Below, in pieces: positions 52,055 to 60,871 of a stretch of DNA of 64,000 bases. Location: positions 1 to 64,000 of the forward strand of contig NZ_JARVKY010000004.1 in the NCBI RefSeq assembly GCF_029813785.1. The letters run 5' to 3'. The notes under the pieces are model-generated. The model made no database searches. It had not been told where the DNA came from and saw only the letters and a list, made by a program, of their open reading frames with translations. Source of the DNA: Streptomyces sp. DH41. Its GTDB lineage: Bacteria > Actinomycetota > Actinomycetes > Streptomycetales > Streptomycetaceae. Every line of letters begins with the position of its first letter. Within the stretch, counting starts at the first letter, position 1. Position numbers and translations under genes: made by a program.

Positions 52055-53035
52055 TCACTCCCGGGGTGAGTCCCCGTAGCGGGCGGCGATCGCGGCGGCG
52101 CGGTCGCGCAGGGAGGCGCGCAACGACCTCGGGGCCAGGGCTTCCGCGTCCGTACCGAGCTGCCACAGCGCCCATTCGGCGTGCCGGGAATCCTGGAAGG
52201 TCGCCTCCAGCCGCAGCCAGCCGTCCTCATCGGGTTCTTCCGCGCGGACGGCCAGCGCGGTGTCCAGCAATTCCTCCCGCCGCGCCGGGTTCATCCGTAC
52301 CAGCACGGTGACGTGGTCACCGTCGGAGAGGAACCGCGCCGAGCGTTCCCGCCAGATCCGGTCCAGATCGACCCGGTCGGGCCGCTGCGCGGTTTCGGGG
52401 AGTTCCTCGGCGTCCCGCACCCTCGACAGCCGGTAGGTGCGGTCCGCGCCCGACCTCGTTGCCAGCAAGTAGGCCCGGTCGCGCACGGTGACCAGGCCGA
52501 TCGGGTCCACGGTGCGCCACCGTGGTGCCTGGCCCGTGGCCGCGTAATGGATGCGCAGCTTGTGTCCGGCGAGCACCGCGCGCCGTACCTCGATCATCGT
52601 GGTGTCGGACACCTCCTCGGTGACCAGCCGACGCGAGAGCAGATCCGTCTCCGGGTCGACGAGAAGTCGCCGGGTGGCGTCGCCCGCGGTGGCCCGATGG
52701 CTTTCGGGCAGCGCGTCGACCACCTTCCGCATGGCCGAGGCGAGCGCCGAGCCGAGGCCGAACACCTGCTCGCCGCGCCCCGATCCGGCGGTCAGCAGGG
52801 CGAGGGCCTCGTCGTGGTTGAGTCCGGTGAGCTCGGTCCGGAAGCCGGGCGACAACGCGAACCCGCCGTGCCTGCCGCGTTCGGCGTAGACCGGGACGCC
52901 CGCCGCGGACAGCGCCTCCATGTCGCGCAGCACGGTGCGGGTGGACACCTCCAGCTCGCGGGCGATCGTGTCCGCTGTCAGCCGACCGTGCCGGCGCAGC
53001 AGCAGCACCAGTGAGACCAGCCGATCGGCACGCAT
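52055..53035 (-). CDS. WYL-domain (YafY-type) transcriptional regulator
   Basis: This 326-residue protein has an N-terminal DeoR-like winged helix (residues 1-60: RLTADTIARELEVSTRTVLRDMEAL) and a central WYL domain (about 140-215). The name-giving Trp-Tyr-Leu reads Ala-Tyr-Leu here (DRAYLLAT). A C-terminal beta-alpha extension follows. WYL domains bind nucleic acid or small ligands. It is divergent from the RidA-family gene, which may be its target. Confidence 0.92.
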   Translation of the reverse strand: MRADRLVSLVLLLRRHGRLTADTIARELEVSTRTVLRDMEALSAAGVPVYAERGRHGGFALSPGFRTELTGLNHDEALALLTAGSGRGEQVFGLGSALASAMRKVVDALPESHRATAGDATRRLLVDPETDLLSRRLVTEEVSDTTMIEVRRAVLAGHKLRIHYAATGQAPRWRTVDPIGLVTVRDRAYLLATRSGADRTYRLSRVRDAEELPETAQRPDRVDLDRIWRERSARFLSDGDHVTVLVRMNPARREELLDTALAVRAEEPDEDGWLRLEATFQDSRHAEWALWQLGTDAEALAPRSLRASLRDRAAAIAARYGDSPRE

Positions 53036-53171
53036 GCGAGGACTTTAACCAGATACATGACCAAGGGTGTCGTGATTCGCTGGGAGGCTCTTCGACACGA
53101 CGTCGGAACTGGTGGCCACCGAGCCGATGGACGTACGTGCTTCCGATGGATCGAATGGAGCTGATGCGGCA

Positions 53172-53567
53172 GTGGAACGAACAGCGGTCAACCCGGTGAC
53201 GTGGTCGGTGGCGATGGGATTCAACCAGGGGGAGGTCGTCTCCGGGCACACACGGACCCTGTACGTCTCGGGGCAGACCGCGATGAGCGGCGACGGCAGG
53301 CCTCAGCACGACGGCGACATCGCGGCGCAGTTGACGCTGAGCGTCGACAACCTGGAGGCGGTGCTCGGCGAGGCCGGCATGTCCCTCGGGAACCTGGTCC
53401 GGCTCAACGTCTACACGACCGACGCCGATCTGCTCCTCCAGCACTACGGCGTGCTGGCAGCGCGGTTGGGCGCCGCCGAAGTGGCGCCCGCCTCCACGAT
53501 GCTCGAGGTGACGCGACTGGCGGTCCCCGGCCAGATGGTCGAGCTCGAGGCGACCGCCGTCGCGTGA
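53172..53567 (+). CDS. RidA-family (YjgF/YER057c/UK114) protein
   Basis: This protein of about 131 residues carries the RidA core: TLYVSGQTAMSGDGRPQHDG near residue 30, LSVDNLEAVLGEAGMSLGNLVRLNVYTTD and the end PGQMVELEATAVA. RidA proteins hydrolyse reactive enamine/imine intermediates or related small molecules. The conserved Arg in canonical RidA is not at its usual place here, which suggests a different subgroup. The GTG at 53172 has GGAG about 11 nt upstream; upstream in-frame ATGs at 53112 and 53130 are possible. Confidence 0.85.
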   Translation: MERTAVNPVTWSVAMGFNQGEVVSGHTRTLYVSGQTAMSGDGRPQHDGDIAAQLTLSVDNLEAVLGEAGMSLGNLVRLNVYTTDADLLLQHYGVLAARLGAAEVAPASTMLEVTRLAVPGQMVELEATAVA

Positions 53568-53581
53568 CGCGTCCTCGTCGG

Positions 53582-53622
53582 CCCTGCCACTCGTGCCGGT
53601 CGAACCGGCACGAGTGGCAGGG
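53582..53622 (+). terminator. strong terminator hairpin after the RidA gene
   Basis: A perfect 19-bp stem (53582-53600 with 53604-53622) and a 3-nt loop begin 15 bp after the RidA stop. This is the strongest hairpin in the window and clearly isolates the next gene. Confidence 0.9.
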
Positions 53623-53880
53623 GGACGGGTGGTTACCCGTGCTCGGTGTCCTGGGCGAACGCGCCGAGCGCCCACAGTGACGTTTCACACAGGACTGCGA
53701 TGCCCTGGCAACTAGTCCGTGTTGTCCGCCATTTACCTGACGTGTCTCGCGTCACCTATGTGGCAGATCTATACAAAATGGACAAGTCCTACGTTCAACA
53801 ATAGCCGATTCACACTTCGTGCAGAACACTCATGAACGCCGTCAGTACGACAGTTCGGATTGAAGAGAGTGCGCACGGCT
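53623..53880 (+). promoter_or_regulatory. AT-rich leader of the orphan ketosynthase gene
   Basis: With the preceding hairpin this makes a 313-bp gap without a gene. From about 53690 to 53870 the DNA is clearly more AT-rich than the surroundings, including TCTATACAAAATGG near 53768. This is typical of a horizontally acquired or strongly regulated promoter. No defined operator was recognised. Confidence 0.45.
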
Positions 53881-55653
53881 ATGACCCACTCACCCGAAAC
53901 GCCCGAAGTACCCATACGCCCGTACACGGTTACGGCCGCCGAGGTCGTCCCCGGCGATCTGCTCGCTCTGTCGGGCGAGGACGCGGCGCGGCACCGGTGG
54001 CACGTCGTCACGCACACGCAGCCCACGTCCCCGGAAGTGATCCGGGTCACGCTGCGACCGCCGCTCGGCGGCGTGGACCACGAGGAGGCCCTACGACGCG
54101 AGCAGCGGGTGACCGTCGCCGGGCGGCGCCTGGACCCGGACGCGGTGCCGACCGGGAGCTCGCCCGCCCTCGACGACGTGGCCTTCCGCGACGGGGACCG
54201 GGTGCACTGCCTGCGGGCTGTCGACCCGCAGGCCCAGGGCGTGACGTACGTCCGTCGCTGGGGCGCATGGCACCGGGACACGGAAGAGAACCAGGATGAC
54301 GGCGTGACCGACGCCCAGGTACGCCGGTGGGCCGCAGCGGCCGACCGGGAGGGCGAGGTCGTACGGCACGAGCCGCGCGCCGTCCGGGAGGCCGAGGCGG
54401 CCGGAGGACGGCGTGTCGTCGTCACCGGGCTCGGTGCCGTCACGCCACTGGGCGTCGGTACGGACGAGTTGTGGCAGGGGCTGCTCGAAGGGCGGCATGG
54501 CATACGGGAGTTGGCGGGCGAGGAGTTCGACGGGCTGCCGGTGCGCATCGCCGGCACCGTGCCGGTGGACCCGGCCGGACTGCTGCCTCGCCGGTCCGCG
54601 CGACGGATGAACCGCGCCGCGCAGTTCGCCGTGCTGGCCGCGCGGGAGGCCTGGGCCGACGCCGGTTACGCGGACGGCGGTACCCGCGAGAGCGGCCTCG
54701 ACCCGGAGCGGGTCGGAGTGAGCCTCGGTGCCATCCTCGGCGACGCGTCGGTACTCGTCGGCGGGGACCGCGCACTGCGGGAGAAGGGACCGCGCGGAGT
54801 CTCACCGCTCACCACGCCGATGACGGTGCCCTCGCAGGCGGCCTCCCAGGTCTCGCTCGACCTGCACATCACCGGTGAGGCGCGAACCGTGACCAGTGCG
54901 TGCGCCTCCGGCACCGAGGCGATCGGGCAGGCCGTGGACCGCATCCGGTACGGCCGGGTCGACATCGCCCTCGCGGGCGGTGCCGAGGCGGTCGTCACGC
55001 CGGCGATCATGGCGTCCTTCGCCGCCATGCGGGCACTGGCCGACGGTGACCCGTCAGCGGGTTCGCCGTCGCGGCCGTTCGCCAAGGACCGTGACGGCTT
55101 CGTCAACGGGGAGGGGGCGGGGGTGCTCGTCCTGGAGTCCGAGGAGCACGCGCGCGCCCGTGGGGCTCGTATCTACTGCGAGGCCGCCGGATGGGGGCTG
55201 TCCGCCGACGCCCACCACGTCGCGGCGCCGGATCCGTCCGGCGACGGCATCGCGCTCGCGCTGCGACGGGCCGTACGCGACGCCGGCGGCCGGCTCGCGG
55301 ACGTCGTCCACGTCAACGCGCACGCCACCGCGACGGTCGACGGCGATCTCGCCGAGGCACGGGCCCTGCGGGGCGTGCTGGGACGGCGCGAGGTACCGGT
55401 CACGGCCCTCAAGGGGCACATGGGCCACCTCCAGGGTGCCGCGGGCGGGGTCGAGGCCGTCGCCGCCGTACTCACGCTGCACCACGAGGTGATGCCGCCC
55501 ACGGTCGGCTGCGCGGAGCTCGACGACGCGATCGACCTGGACGTCGTACGCGCCGGACCGCGTGCCCTCCCGGCCTCCGGCGACCTCGTGCTGAGCAACT
55601 CCTTCGGCTTCGGCGGCCACAACGCGGTGCTGGCCCTGCGCCGGGTGGGGTAG
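53881..55653 (+). CDS. orphan beta-ketoacyl-ACP synthase with an extra N-terminal domain
   Basis: This 590-residue protein has a full FabF-type (KAS II) condensing enzyme at residues 177-590. It has Cys in TSACASG (near 338), His in NAHATAT (near 480) and Lys/His in KGHMGHLQGAAGG (near 511-515); canonical KSxxGH reads KGHMGH. Ahead of it lie about 170 residues of beta-rich sequence (VVPGDLLALSGEDAARHRWHVV, VAFRDGDRVHCLRAV) not belonging to the normal KAS fold. No acyl carrier protein, chain-length factor or acyltransferase gene is adjacent, so it is an orphan. The ATG at 53881 is preferred over a TTG at 53860. It could elongate or decorate a specialised acyl chain. Confidence 0.85.
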   Translation: MTHSPETPEVPIRPYTVTAAEVVPGDLLALSGEDAARHRWHVVTHTQPTSPEVIRVTLRPPLGGVDHEEALRREQRVTVAGRRLDPDAVPTGSSPALDDVAFRDGDRVHCLRAVDPQAQGVTYVRRWGAWHRDTEENQDDGVTDAQVRRWAAAADREGEVVRHEPRAVREAEAAGGRRVVVTGLGAVTPLGVGTDELWQGLLEGRHGIRELAGEEFDGLPVRIAGTVPVDPAGLLPRRSARRMNRAAQFAVLAAREAWADAGYADGGTRESGLDPERVGVSLGAILGDASVLVGGDRALREKGPRGVSPLTTPMTVPSQAASQVSLDLHITGEARTVTSACASGTEAIGQAVDRIRYGRVDIALAGGAEAVVTPAIMASFAAMRALADGDPSAGSPSRPFAKDRDGFVNGEGAGVLVLESEEHARARGARIYCEAAGWGLSADAHHVAAPDPSGDGIALALRRAVRDAGGRLADVVHVNAHATATVDGDLAEARALRGVLGRREVPVTALKGHMGHLQGAAGGVEAVAAVLTLHHEVMPPTVGCAELDDAIDLDVVRAGPRALPASGDLVLSNSFGFGGHNAVLALRRVG

Positions 55654-55662
55654 GGCCCTACC
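55649..55662. other. 14-bp perfect palindrome spanning two convergent stop codons
   Basis: GGTAGGGCCCTACC contains the TAG of the ketosynthase gene (55651-55653) and, on the other strand, the TAG of the SMI1 gene (55658-55660). It may add to bidirectional termination, but it has no loop and could be coincidence. Confidence 0.4.
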
Positions 55663-56404
55663 GCAACGCCTCGCCGGCTCCAGGCCCCGGAGGGAGGCGG
55701 ATGCCGCCTTCGGGCACCCACGTCCAGGCGTCACCGCCGAGTCCGTCGAACGGGTCGCCGTCGCTGTCCGGCCAGCCGAGCGCACCGTCGGCGTGCAGGG
55801 CGGGCCGGTAGCCGAAGGCCGTGCCGCCGCGGTGCAGCGCCGCCTCGACCTGCTCGACGTAGTCGACGAGGGTGCCCAGCGCGAAGTCCACCTCCCCCGC
55901 CTCCCCCCATGCCCCGATCCGACCGTCCTCGGGATCGAGGAAGAAGCCGGACATGGAGGAGTCGAGGGTGTCGGCGGCGAAGGGGATGAGCCGGTCGTAC
56001 TCCCCGTCGATGCCCTGGTGTACCGGATGCTGGGCCACCACTTCGTCGAGGGGGAACCAGGCGAAGCCGGTGTGGATGCCCGGGCCGGGCAGGAAGAGAG
56101 CGGCGGCCCACTGCGCCTCCCAGGCACGGGAGGCGTCGTCGGCCGGTGCGGGCAGCGGTCCCCCGGCGTGCGGGTGGTCCCCGAACCGGTCCTGGTCGTA
56201 CCCCCGGCTGCCGTCGTGCAACAGGTAGAGCGCCCTGAGAGCCGGGGGAAGGGGGAAGCCCGTCGTGGCCTCCCAGCGCTCGATCCGGTCCGGGGCGGCG
56301 GGCGGGTTGAGCATGGCGTGCGAAGCGGGGGCGTGGCGTTCCAGCCACGTCTCGATCCGCTTCCATGCCCGCTGTACGCGTATGAAATCGTCGCTGCTGG
56401 TCAC
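55658..56404 (-). CDS. SMI1/KNR4-family protein
   Basis: This 248-residue protein carries the SMI1/KNR4 superfamily pattern: IERWEATTGFPLPPALRALYLLHDGS near residue 37 and AWFPLDEVVAQ near 113. SMI1/KNR4 proteins often serve as immunity proteins in contact-dependent or polymorphic toxin systems and as general cell-wall regulators. No toxin gene is adjacent, apart from the secreted EEP-family nuclease/phosphatase immediately upstream in the operon. The GTG at 56404 lies 17 bp after that gene's stop, so the pair is cotranscribed. An effector/immunity relation is speculation. Confidence 0.75.
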   Translation of the reverse strand: MTSSDDFIRVQRAWKRIETWLERHAPASHAMLNPPAAPDRIERWEATTGFPLPPALRALYLLHDGSRGYDQDRFGDHPHAGGPLPAPADDASRAWEAQWAAALFLPGPGIHTGFAWFPLDEVVAQHPVHQGIDGEYDRLIPFAADTLDSSMSGFFLDPEDGRIGAWGEAGEVDFALGTLVDYVEQVEAALHRGGTAFGYRPALHADGALGWPDSDGDPFDGLGGDAWTWVPEGGIRLPPGPGAGEALR

Positions 56405-56421
56405 AGCGCGAAGGGTATCGA

Positions 56422-57282
56422 TCAGGGTGTCGATCGTTGGTGGTTCCGCGGGCCCAGGTCGGCGTGCACCAGGTGGTGGTCCGAGTACGGGGTGGGGTGC
56501 ACGCGGTGTTCGAGGGGGACCAGGCCACGCAGGAAGACGTAGTCGAACTTGCTGTGCCAGTCGGTGGTCAGCTTGCAGGTACCGGCGGAGGGGGGATGGC
56601 ACTGGGGGTCCGCGTCGTCGGCCAGGGTCCACATCCGGGCGAGTTCGGGAGCGTCGGGCACGGCGTTGAAGTCGCCGAGGACTATCGCGCGGTCGTGCCG
56701 GGCGACAGCCGCGGCGAGTACTTCGGTCTGGCCCGCCCGGATCGCCTCCTGACGTCGATGGGCGAGGTGTGTGTTGAAGACCCGGACGGGCTCGCCGCCC
56801 ACCATGGTGGTGACCGCCATGTACCCGCGGTCCTCGGATCCGCCGTCGGGGTACTCCACGTTGACGTGGTCCGTCATCGGTGCCGCCGAGAGGACCGCCT
56901 GGCCGAAGGCCCCCGGATTCCACGGCGTTCCCCCGCACCGGCTCCGGTGATCGAGAACCGTCCCGTACTCGACGTGGTAGACAAGCCCGTAAAGGCTCTC
57001 CAGGTAGGCCCGGATTCGCTCGACGTCACGCACGCACGCTTCTTGCATGCCGACGATCTGGGGAGCGTACGTGGCGATCTCCGCCGCCAGCTCGACGTCG
57101 CTCTCCTGGCACGGGTTGCAGATGTTCCACGTCATGACCCGGTTCGGTACGACGTCTCTGGGAGCGTCGGAGGGCAGCGGCCTGACGACGAGGGAATCGC
57201 CTGGTGCGCTGGGGCCTGTCAACAGCAGGCATGCCACGGTTGTGGCACCCGCGAGCAACCGCGCGCCCCTTCCGAGCACCAT
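56422..57282 (-). CDS. secreted endonuclease/exonuclease/phosphatase-family protein
   Basis: This protein of about 286 residues has an N-terminal signal peptide (RGARLLAGATTVACLLLTG). The EEP fold carries its metal and catalytic motifs: MTWNICN, GMQEAC, NTHLAHR, GDFNAVPD and SDHHLVHADL. The family includes DNase I-like nucleases and sphingomyelinase-like phosphodiesterases, and it would act outside the cell. The ATG at 57282 or GTG at 57279 has GGGGAGG very close upstream; an ATG at 57306 is also possible. It is cotranscribed with the SMI1-type gene. Confidence 0.85.
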   Translation of the reverse strand: MVLGRGARLLAGATTVACLLLTGPSAPGDSLVVRPLPSDAPRDVVPNRVMTWNICNPCQESDVELAAEIATYAPQIVGMQEACVRDVERIRAYLESLYGLVYHVEYGTVLDHRSRCGGTPWNPGAFGQAVLSAAPMTDHVNVEYPDGGSEDRGYMAVTTMVGGEPVRVFNTHLAHRRQEAIRAGQTEVLAAAVARHDRAIVLGDFNAVPDAPELARMWTLADDADPQCHPPSAGTCKLTTDWHSKFDYVFLRGLVPLEHRVHPTPYSDHHLVHADLGPRNHQRSTP

Positions 57283-57449
57283 GGCCTCCCCAAGATGTGT
57301 ACTCATGGCACCTGACGTCTTGAGACACAAGGTTATGGGACGCGGGTGTCGTCGAACGGCCAGAGGTGCCCGGAGATCTCCTCGTGACCGACGACGACCT
57401 CATCCTCACCGTCCGCGCGCACGTGGCCGCTCTGCCGTGCAAGGCACGT

Positions 57450-58508
57450 TCATTCGCCGTCGGTCCAGAGGTAGGTGACGGTCACCCAGCCGTTGTCGTC
57501 GAGGCCGACGTTGTAGAAGGTGCCGTCGGCCAGATCGATGCCGGCCGGGTTGGCGACCAGTCGGCCGAACTCGTCGCGTCCGCCGTTGTAGCCGTTCTCG
57601 TACGCCGCCTGCGCCTCGGGGAGGCCCCGCGGCAGATCCTGCCACTGCTCGCGCTGCGCGGAGGGGTTCCAGTGGTCGTCGTGCGTGTTCCACGGGCCGA
57701 CGTCCCACACCGGTGCGGTCTCGCAGCGGACCGGCCCGCACACCTGCACCGCATACTGACCGCTGTCCTTGGGCGACAGGGCCCGTCGTGAGGGGAGCGC
57801 CACGAAGTGGTCGTCCTCGCGGATGACGTGGCCGTTCGCGGTGGTGTGTCCGACCAGGCCCTCGCGGGTGGCGTAGACCCGGGCGGAGAAGGCCGAGGCC
57901 GCCTTCGGCGCGGGTTCGGCGGGGGCGCTGCCCATGTCGTCCGCCGTCAGTGTCAGCGCTCTCACCGCGGCCGTGGCCCCGCCCTCGGTGTTCCACAGGG
58001 TGAGCCGGGCCTGGACGTCGACGACGTGACGCGGCAGCTGCGCCGGGGTGCCGGTCGCCGCCCGCCGCCACTCTGTCCAGGTTCCGTCGGCGGCCCGTCC
58101 CCGTACGTCGACCTCGACGCTCGCCGCCGCGGGCACCGTCGCGTCGAGGCCCACGGTGACCCGGTCGACCGGCCGGTCGAGGTGGTGTGTCTCCAGCACG
58201 GCGGAGGCGTAGCCGCGGTCGCGGTCCAAGGAGGCGGGATTGACGGAACCGTCCCGCACCCGCAGGGTGCCCCCCTCGTACTGGACGTTGACATCGTCGG
58301 CGCCGGTCCGGGACAGGTCCGGGCGCCAGGACGCCGAGGGGGGCGACGGCTCGGCGGCCGGAGCCGGAGCCGGAGCCGGAGCCGCGGCCAGTGTCGTACC
58401 GGCGAGGGTGAGCAGGCACGCCATGACGCTCAGCGCGTGCGTGGAGCGCGGTCCGCGGCGCGGGGCGGCGCCGCCGCGCCGGGTGGGGCGGACGGGACGG
58501 GTCAGCAT
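57450..58508 (-). CDS. secreted protein with double-psi beta-barrel-like C-terminal domain
   Basis: This 352-residue preprotein has a signal peptide (SVMACLLTLAGTTLA, then an Ala-Pro repeat). A beta-sandwich-like region (residues 60-200) resembles carbohydrate-binding folds (WRPDLSRTGADDVNVQYEGG). The C-terminal domain (about 215-352) holds the sequence GLVGHTTANGHVIREDDHFV, similar to double-psi beta-barrel proteins that act on or bind cell wall. It ends in short acidic repeats. Its start overlaps the stop of the SH3-like gene by 7 bp, so both are translated together. A hydrolase role is possible but unproven. Confidence 0.7.
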   Translation of the reverse strand: MLTRPVRPTRRGGAAPRRGPRSTHALSVMACLLTLAGTTLAAAPAPAPAPAAEPSPPSASWRPDLSRTGADDVNVQYEGGTLRVRDGSVNPASLDRDRGYASAVLETHHLDRPVDRVTVGLDATVPAAASVEVDVRGRAADGTWTEWRRAATGTPAQLPRHVVDVQARLTLWNTEGGATAAVRALTLTADDMGSAPAEPAPKAASAFSARVYATREGLVGHTTANGHVIREDDHFVALPSRRALSPKDSGQYAVQVCGPVRCETAPVWDVGPWNTHDDHWNPSAQREQWQDLPRGLPEAQAAYENGYNGGRDEFGRLVANPAGIDLADGTFYNVGLDDNGWVTVTYLWTDGE

Positions 58509-58777
58509 GTGGGCACTCCTGGGAGCCGGGCGTCATTGACGTCCATGAAGACGTCGGAGATGCAGCCGCCGTGGTCGGGGCAGGCACGACGGACGTCGTT
58601 GCCGTAACCGTCGTACTCGACGAGTCCGCCGTGGACCTGGCAGGCCACGCGGACGGACGTCGGTCCGGGCGGGGTCACCACCCGGGCGGAGTCCGTCGAC
58701 GGCTGCTGACGGATTCTCACGTCCGCGCCCCGGATCGGGAAGGGTGTACCCGTGGTAGCGACATCCACGTTCACCAT
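58502..58777 (-). CDS. small SH3-like domain protein
   Basis: This 91-residue protein carries a bacterial SH3-like pattern (ADVRIRQQPSTDSARVVTPP, then VRVACQVHGG...GCISDVFMDV), with four Cys. The strand order fits the SH3b fold that binds peptidoglycan or peptides. No signal peptide is evident, which is odd for such a domain; the start (ATG 58777 or GTG 58774, with GGGGA just upstream) may be too far downstream. The stop overlaps the start of the DPBB-like secreted gene, suggesting a functional pair. Confidence 0.65.
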   Translation of the reverse strand: MVNVDVATTGTPFPIRGADVRIRQQPSTDSARVVTPPGPTSVRVACQVHGGLVEYDGYGNDVRRACPDHGGCISDVFMDVNDARLPGVPTC

Positions 58778-58877
58778 TCCCCGGCACGGTCGCCCGGCGT
58801 CCCCTCCGCTGACCTTGTGCGCCGGCCGCCGACCCGGCGCCGAGCGCCCGGGACGGGCGGTTCCGTACCCTGGCGGC

Positions 58878-59789
58878 ATGCGCATGCGCCCCACTCTGAG
58901 CTGGACCCCTGACGAGGACCTGCCCCCGGGCAGCACGGATCCGGGGCCAGTCGCCGATGCGCTGAGCGCCGGTGGTGTGCTGGTGCTCAGCGGGGCGGGC
59001 ATCTCCACGGAGTCGGGTATCCCCGACTACCGGGGCGAGGGCGGGAGCCTGAGCCGGCACACCCCGATGACCTACCAGGACTTCACCGGCAGCGCCCAGG
59101 CGCGACGCCGGTACTGGGCGCGCAGTCATCTCGGCTGGCGCGTCTTCGGCCGCGCCCGTCCCAACGCCGGGCACCGGGCGGTGGCCGCGTTCGGACGGCA
59201 CGGCCTGCTCTCGGGTGTGATCACCCAGAACGTCGACGGCCTGCACCAGGCCGCCGGCAGCGAGGGCGTCGTGGAACTCCACGGAAGTCTGGACCGGGTC
59301 GTCTGCCTTTCCTGCGGCGTCCTCAGCGCGCGCCGTGACCTCGCCCGGCGACTGGAGGAGGCCAACGCGGGCTTCGAGCCGGTGGCCGCCGGAATCAACC
59401 CGGACGGTGACGCCGACCTCACCGACGAGCAGGTCGGGGACTTCCGCGTGGTGCCCTGCGCGGTCTGCGGGGGCATGCTCAAACCGGACGTGGTGTTCTT
59501 CGGTGAGACCGTGCCGCCCCGGCGGGTCGAGCACTGCCGCACGCTGGTCCGTGCGGCGGAGTCCCTGCTGGTCCTGGGGTCGTCACTGACGGTGATGTCC
59601 GGGTTGCGGTTCGTACGCCAGGCGGCCCAGGACGGGAAGCCGGTACTGATCGTCAACCGGGACCCGACCCGGGGCGACCGGCACGCCCGCACCCGGGTCG
59701 CGCTCCCGCTGGGAACCGCGCTCACCACCGTGGCCGCACGGCTGGACATCCCCGTCGACGGCCCGGGACCCCTGCCGCCCCGAAGCTGA
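58878..59789 (+). CDS. Sir2-family NAD-dependent deacylase
   Basis: This 303-residue protein has all sirtuin motifs: GAGISTESGIPDYRG near residue 38, TQNVDGLHQAAG near 116, the catalytic His in ELHGSLD near 134, four zinc Cys (CLSCG and CAVCGG) and GSSLTVMSG near 235. It removes acyl groups from protein lysines using NAD+. An insert of about 30 residues between the two Cys pairs is longer than usual. The ATG at 58878 is chosen in a run of close start codons. It stands alone between divergent and convergent neighbours. Confidence 0.94.
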   Translation: MRMRPTLSWTPDEDLPPGSTDPGPVADALSAGGVLVLSGAGISTESGIPDYRGEGGSLSRHTPMTYQDFTGSAQARRRYWARSHLGWRVFGRARPNAGHRAVAAFGRHGLLSGVITQNVDGLHQAAGSEGVVELHGSLDRVVCLSCGVLSARRDLARRLEEANAGFEPVAAGINPDGDADLTDEQVGDFRVVPCAVCGGMLKPDVVFFGETVPPRRVEHCRTLVRAAESLLVLGSSLTVMSGLRFVRQAAQDGKPVLIVNRDPTRGDRHARTRVALPLGTALTTVAARLDIPVDGPGPLPPRS

Positions 59790-59831
59790 CCGGCCGGTCC
59801 GGCGGCTCGGGCCCGAGGAGCCCGCGGCACC

Positions 59832-60821
59832 TCACCGGCCGTCTCGCCCGGACGTTCCGGTGTTGCCCGGGCCACCGGCGTTCAGATGCTGCAGCGCCTC
59901 GACCAGTTCCTGGCAGGCCCGTTCCACCGAACGTCTGGTGTTGAGCTGTTCGCTGATCACGGCGGACAGCAGGAGCGCGGTCAGGCCCAGGGTCCCGTTG
60001 AACGCCTGGAGCTTCATCATGGTCTCGACGTCGGTCAGTCGCCCGAAGGAGCCTGCCTCGTCCCTGGCGGCGACGGTGGCCACCACCGAGGCGAAGAGGG
60101 CGCACGGCATGCCGCCGGCCAGCTGGAAGCGCAGCGCGGCCCAGATCAGGATCGGGTACACCAGGAACAGGACACTGACCGAGCTGTACGTGACCAGCGG
60201 TACGAGTACGCACACGACGAGGGTGAGCCCCGCGGCCTCACCCCATCGACCGGACGGGGGCGGCAGGCGGGCCCGGTGCAGCAGAAGCAGCAGCGGGGTG
60301 ACGATGACGACGCCCATGGCGTCACCCACCCACCACGCCAGCCAGACGAGCCAGAAGTCGTGGGTGGCGAGTTTGTCCGTGAGGACGAGTATGCCGACGC
60401 CCACCCCGGAACTGATCAGCATGGCGGTCAGCGCCCCCAGGAACACCAGCGCGAGGCCGTCGCGCAGCCGGCTGAGGCTCACGCGGAATCCCACCGCGCG
60501 CAACATCAGGAGGGCACACAGGGGCGCGGCGGTGTTGCCGATCACGACTCCGGCGGCCGAGAGCCCTGGCACGGTCAGGGACGCGACCACCAGCAGGGAG
60601 CCGACCGCGATACCCGGCAGGCACCGTACTCCGAACAGCAGCAGGCAGGCGAGCGCGACGCCGGTGGGTGGCCAGATGGGGGTGACGACCGCCCCGTCCG
60701 CGACCAGTTGCTGCGACAGCCCCAGCCGCCCCGCCGCGTAGTAGCAGGCGGCGACGAGCAGCGTCTCGCAGACCAGGACGAGCGGTCGCGGCCAAGCACG
60801 GATACCCACCACAGCAGTCAT
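59832..60821 (-). CDS. MASE1-domain integral membrane protein
   Basis: This 329-residue protein has about eight hydrophobic helices. The MASE1 pattern is visible (GLALVFLGALTAMLIS, VWLAWWVGDAMGVVIVTPLLLL), and a C-terminal helix (about 290-320, ISEQLNTRRSVERACQELVEA) can form a coiled coil. MASE1 is usually the N-terminal sensor of signalling proteins such as SpoIIE phosphatases or diguanylate cyclases. Here the output domain is not fused; the SpoIIE-type phosphatase is encoded 50 bp upstream in the same operon. The C-terminal helix may contact it. Confidence 0.88.
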   Translation of the reverse strand: MTAVVGIRAWPRPLVLVCETLLVAACYYAAGRLGLSQQLVADGAVVTPIWPPTGVALACLLLFGVRCLPGIAVGSLLVVASLTVPGLSAAGVVIGNTAAPLCALLMLRAVGFRVSLSRLRDGLALVFLGALTAMLISSGVGVGILVLTDKLATHDFWLVWLAWWVGDAMGVVIVTPLLLLLHRARLPPPSGRWGEAAGLTLVVCVLVPLVTYSSVSVLFLVYPILIWAALRFQLAGGMPCALFASVVATVAARDEAGSFGRLTDVETMMKLQAFNGTLGLTALLLSAVISEQLNTRRSVERACQELVEALQHLNAGGPGNTGTSGRDGR

Positions 60822-60871
60822 CAGACACCGCCGTCACCGTGTCAGCGAGGCGAGTCGTACCGGGTGCCTCC

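Noticed and set aside
53881..55653. Ketosynthase as the anchor of a type II polyketide cluster
   Set aside because: No chain-length factor, acyl carrier protein, ketoreductase or cyclase lies nearby; the enzyme is a single FabF-like protein.
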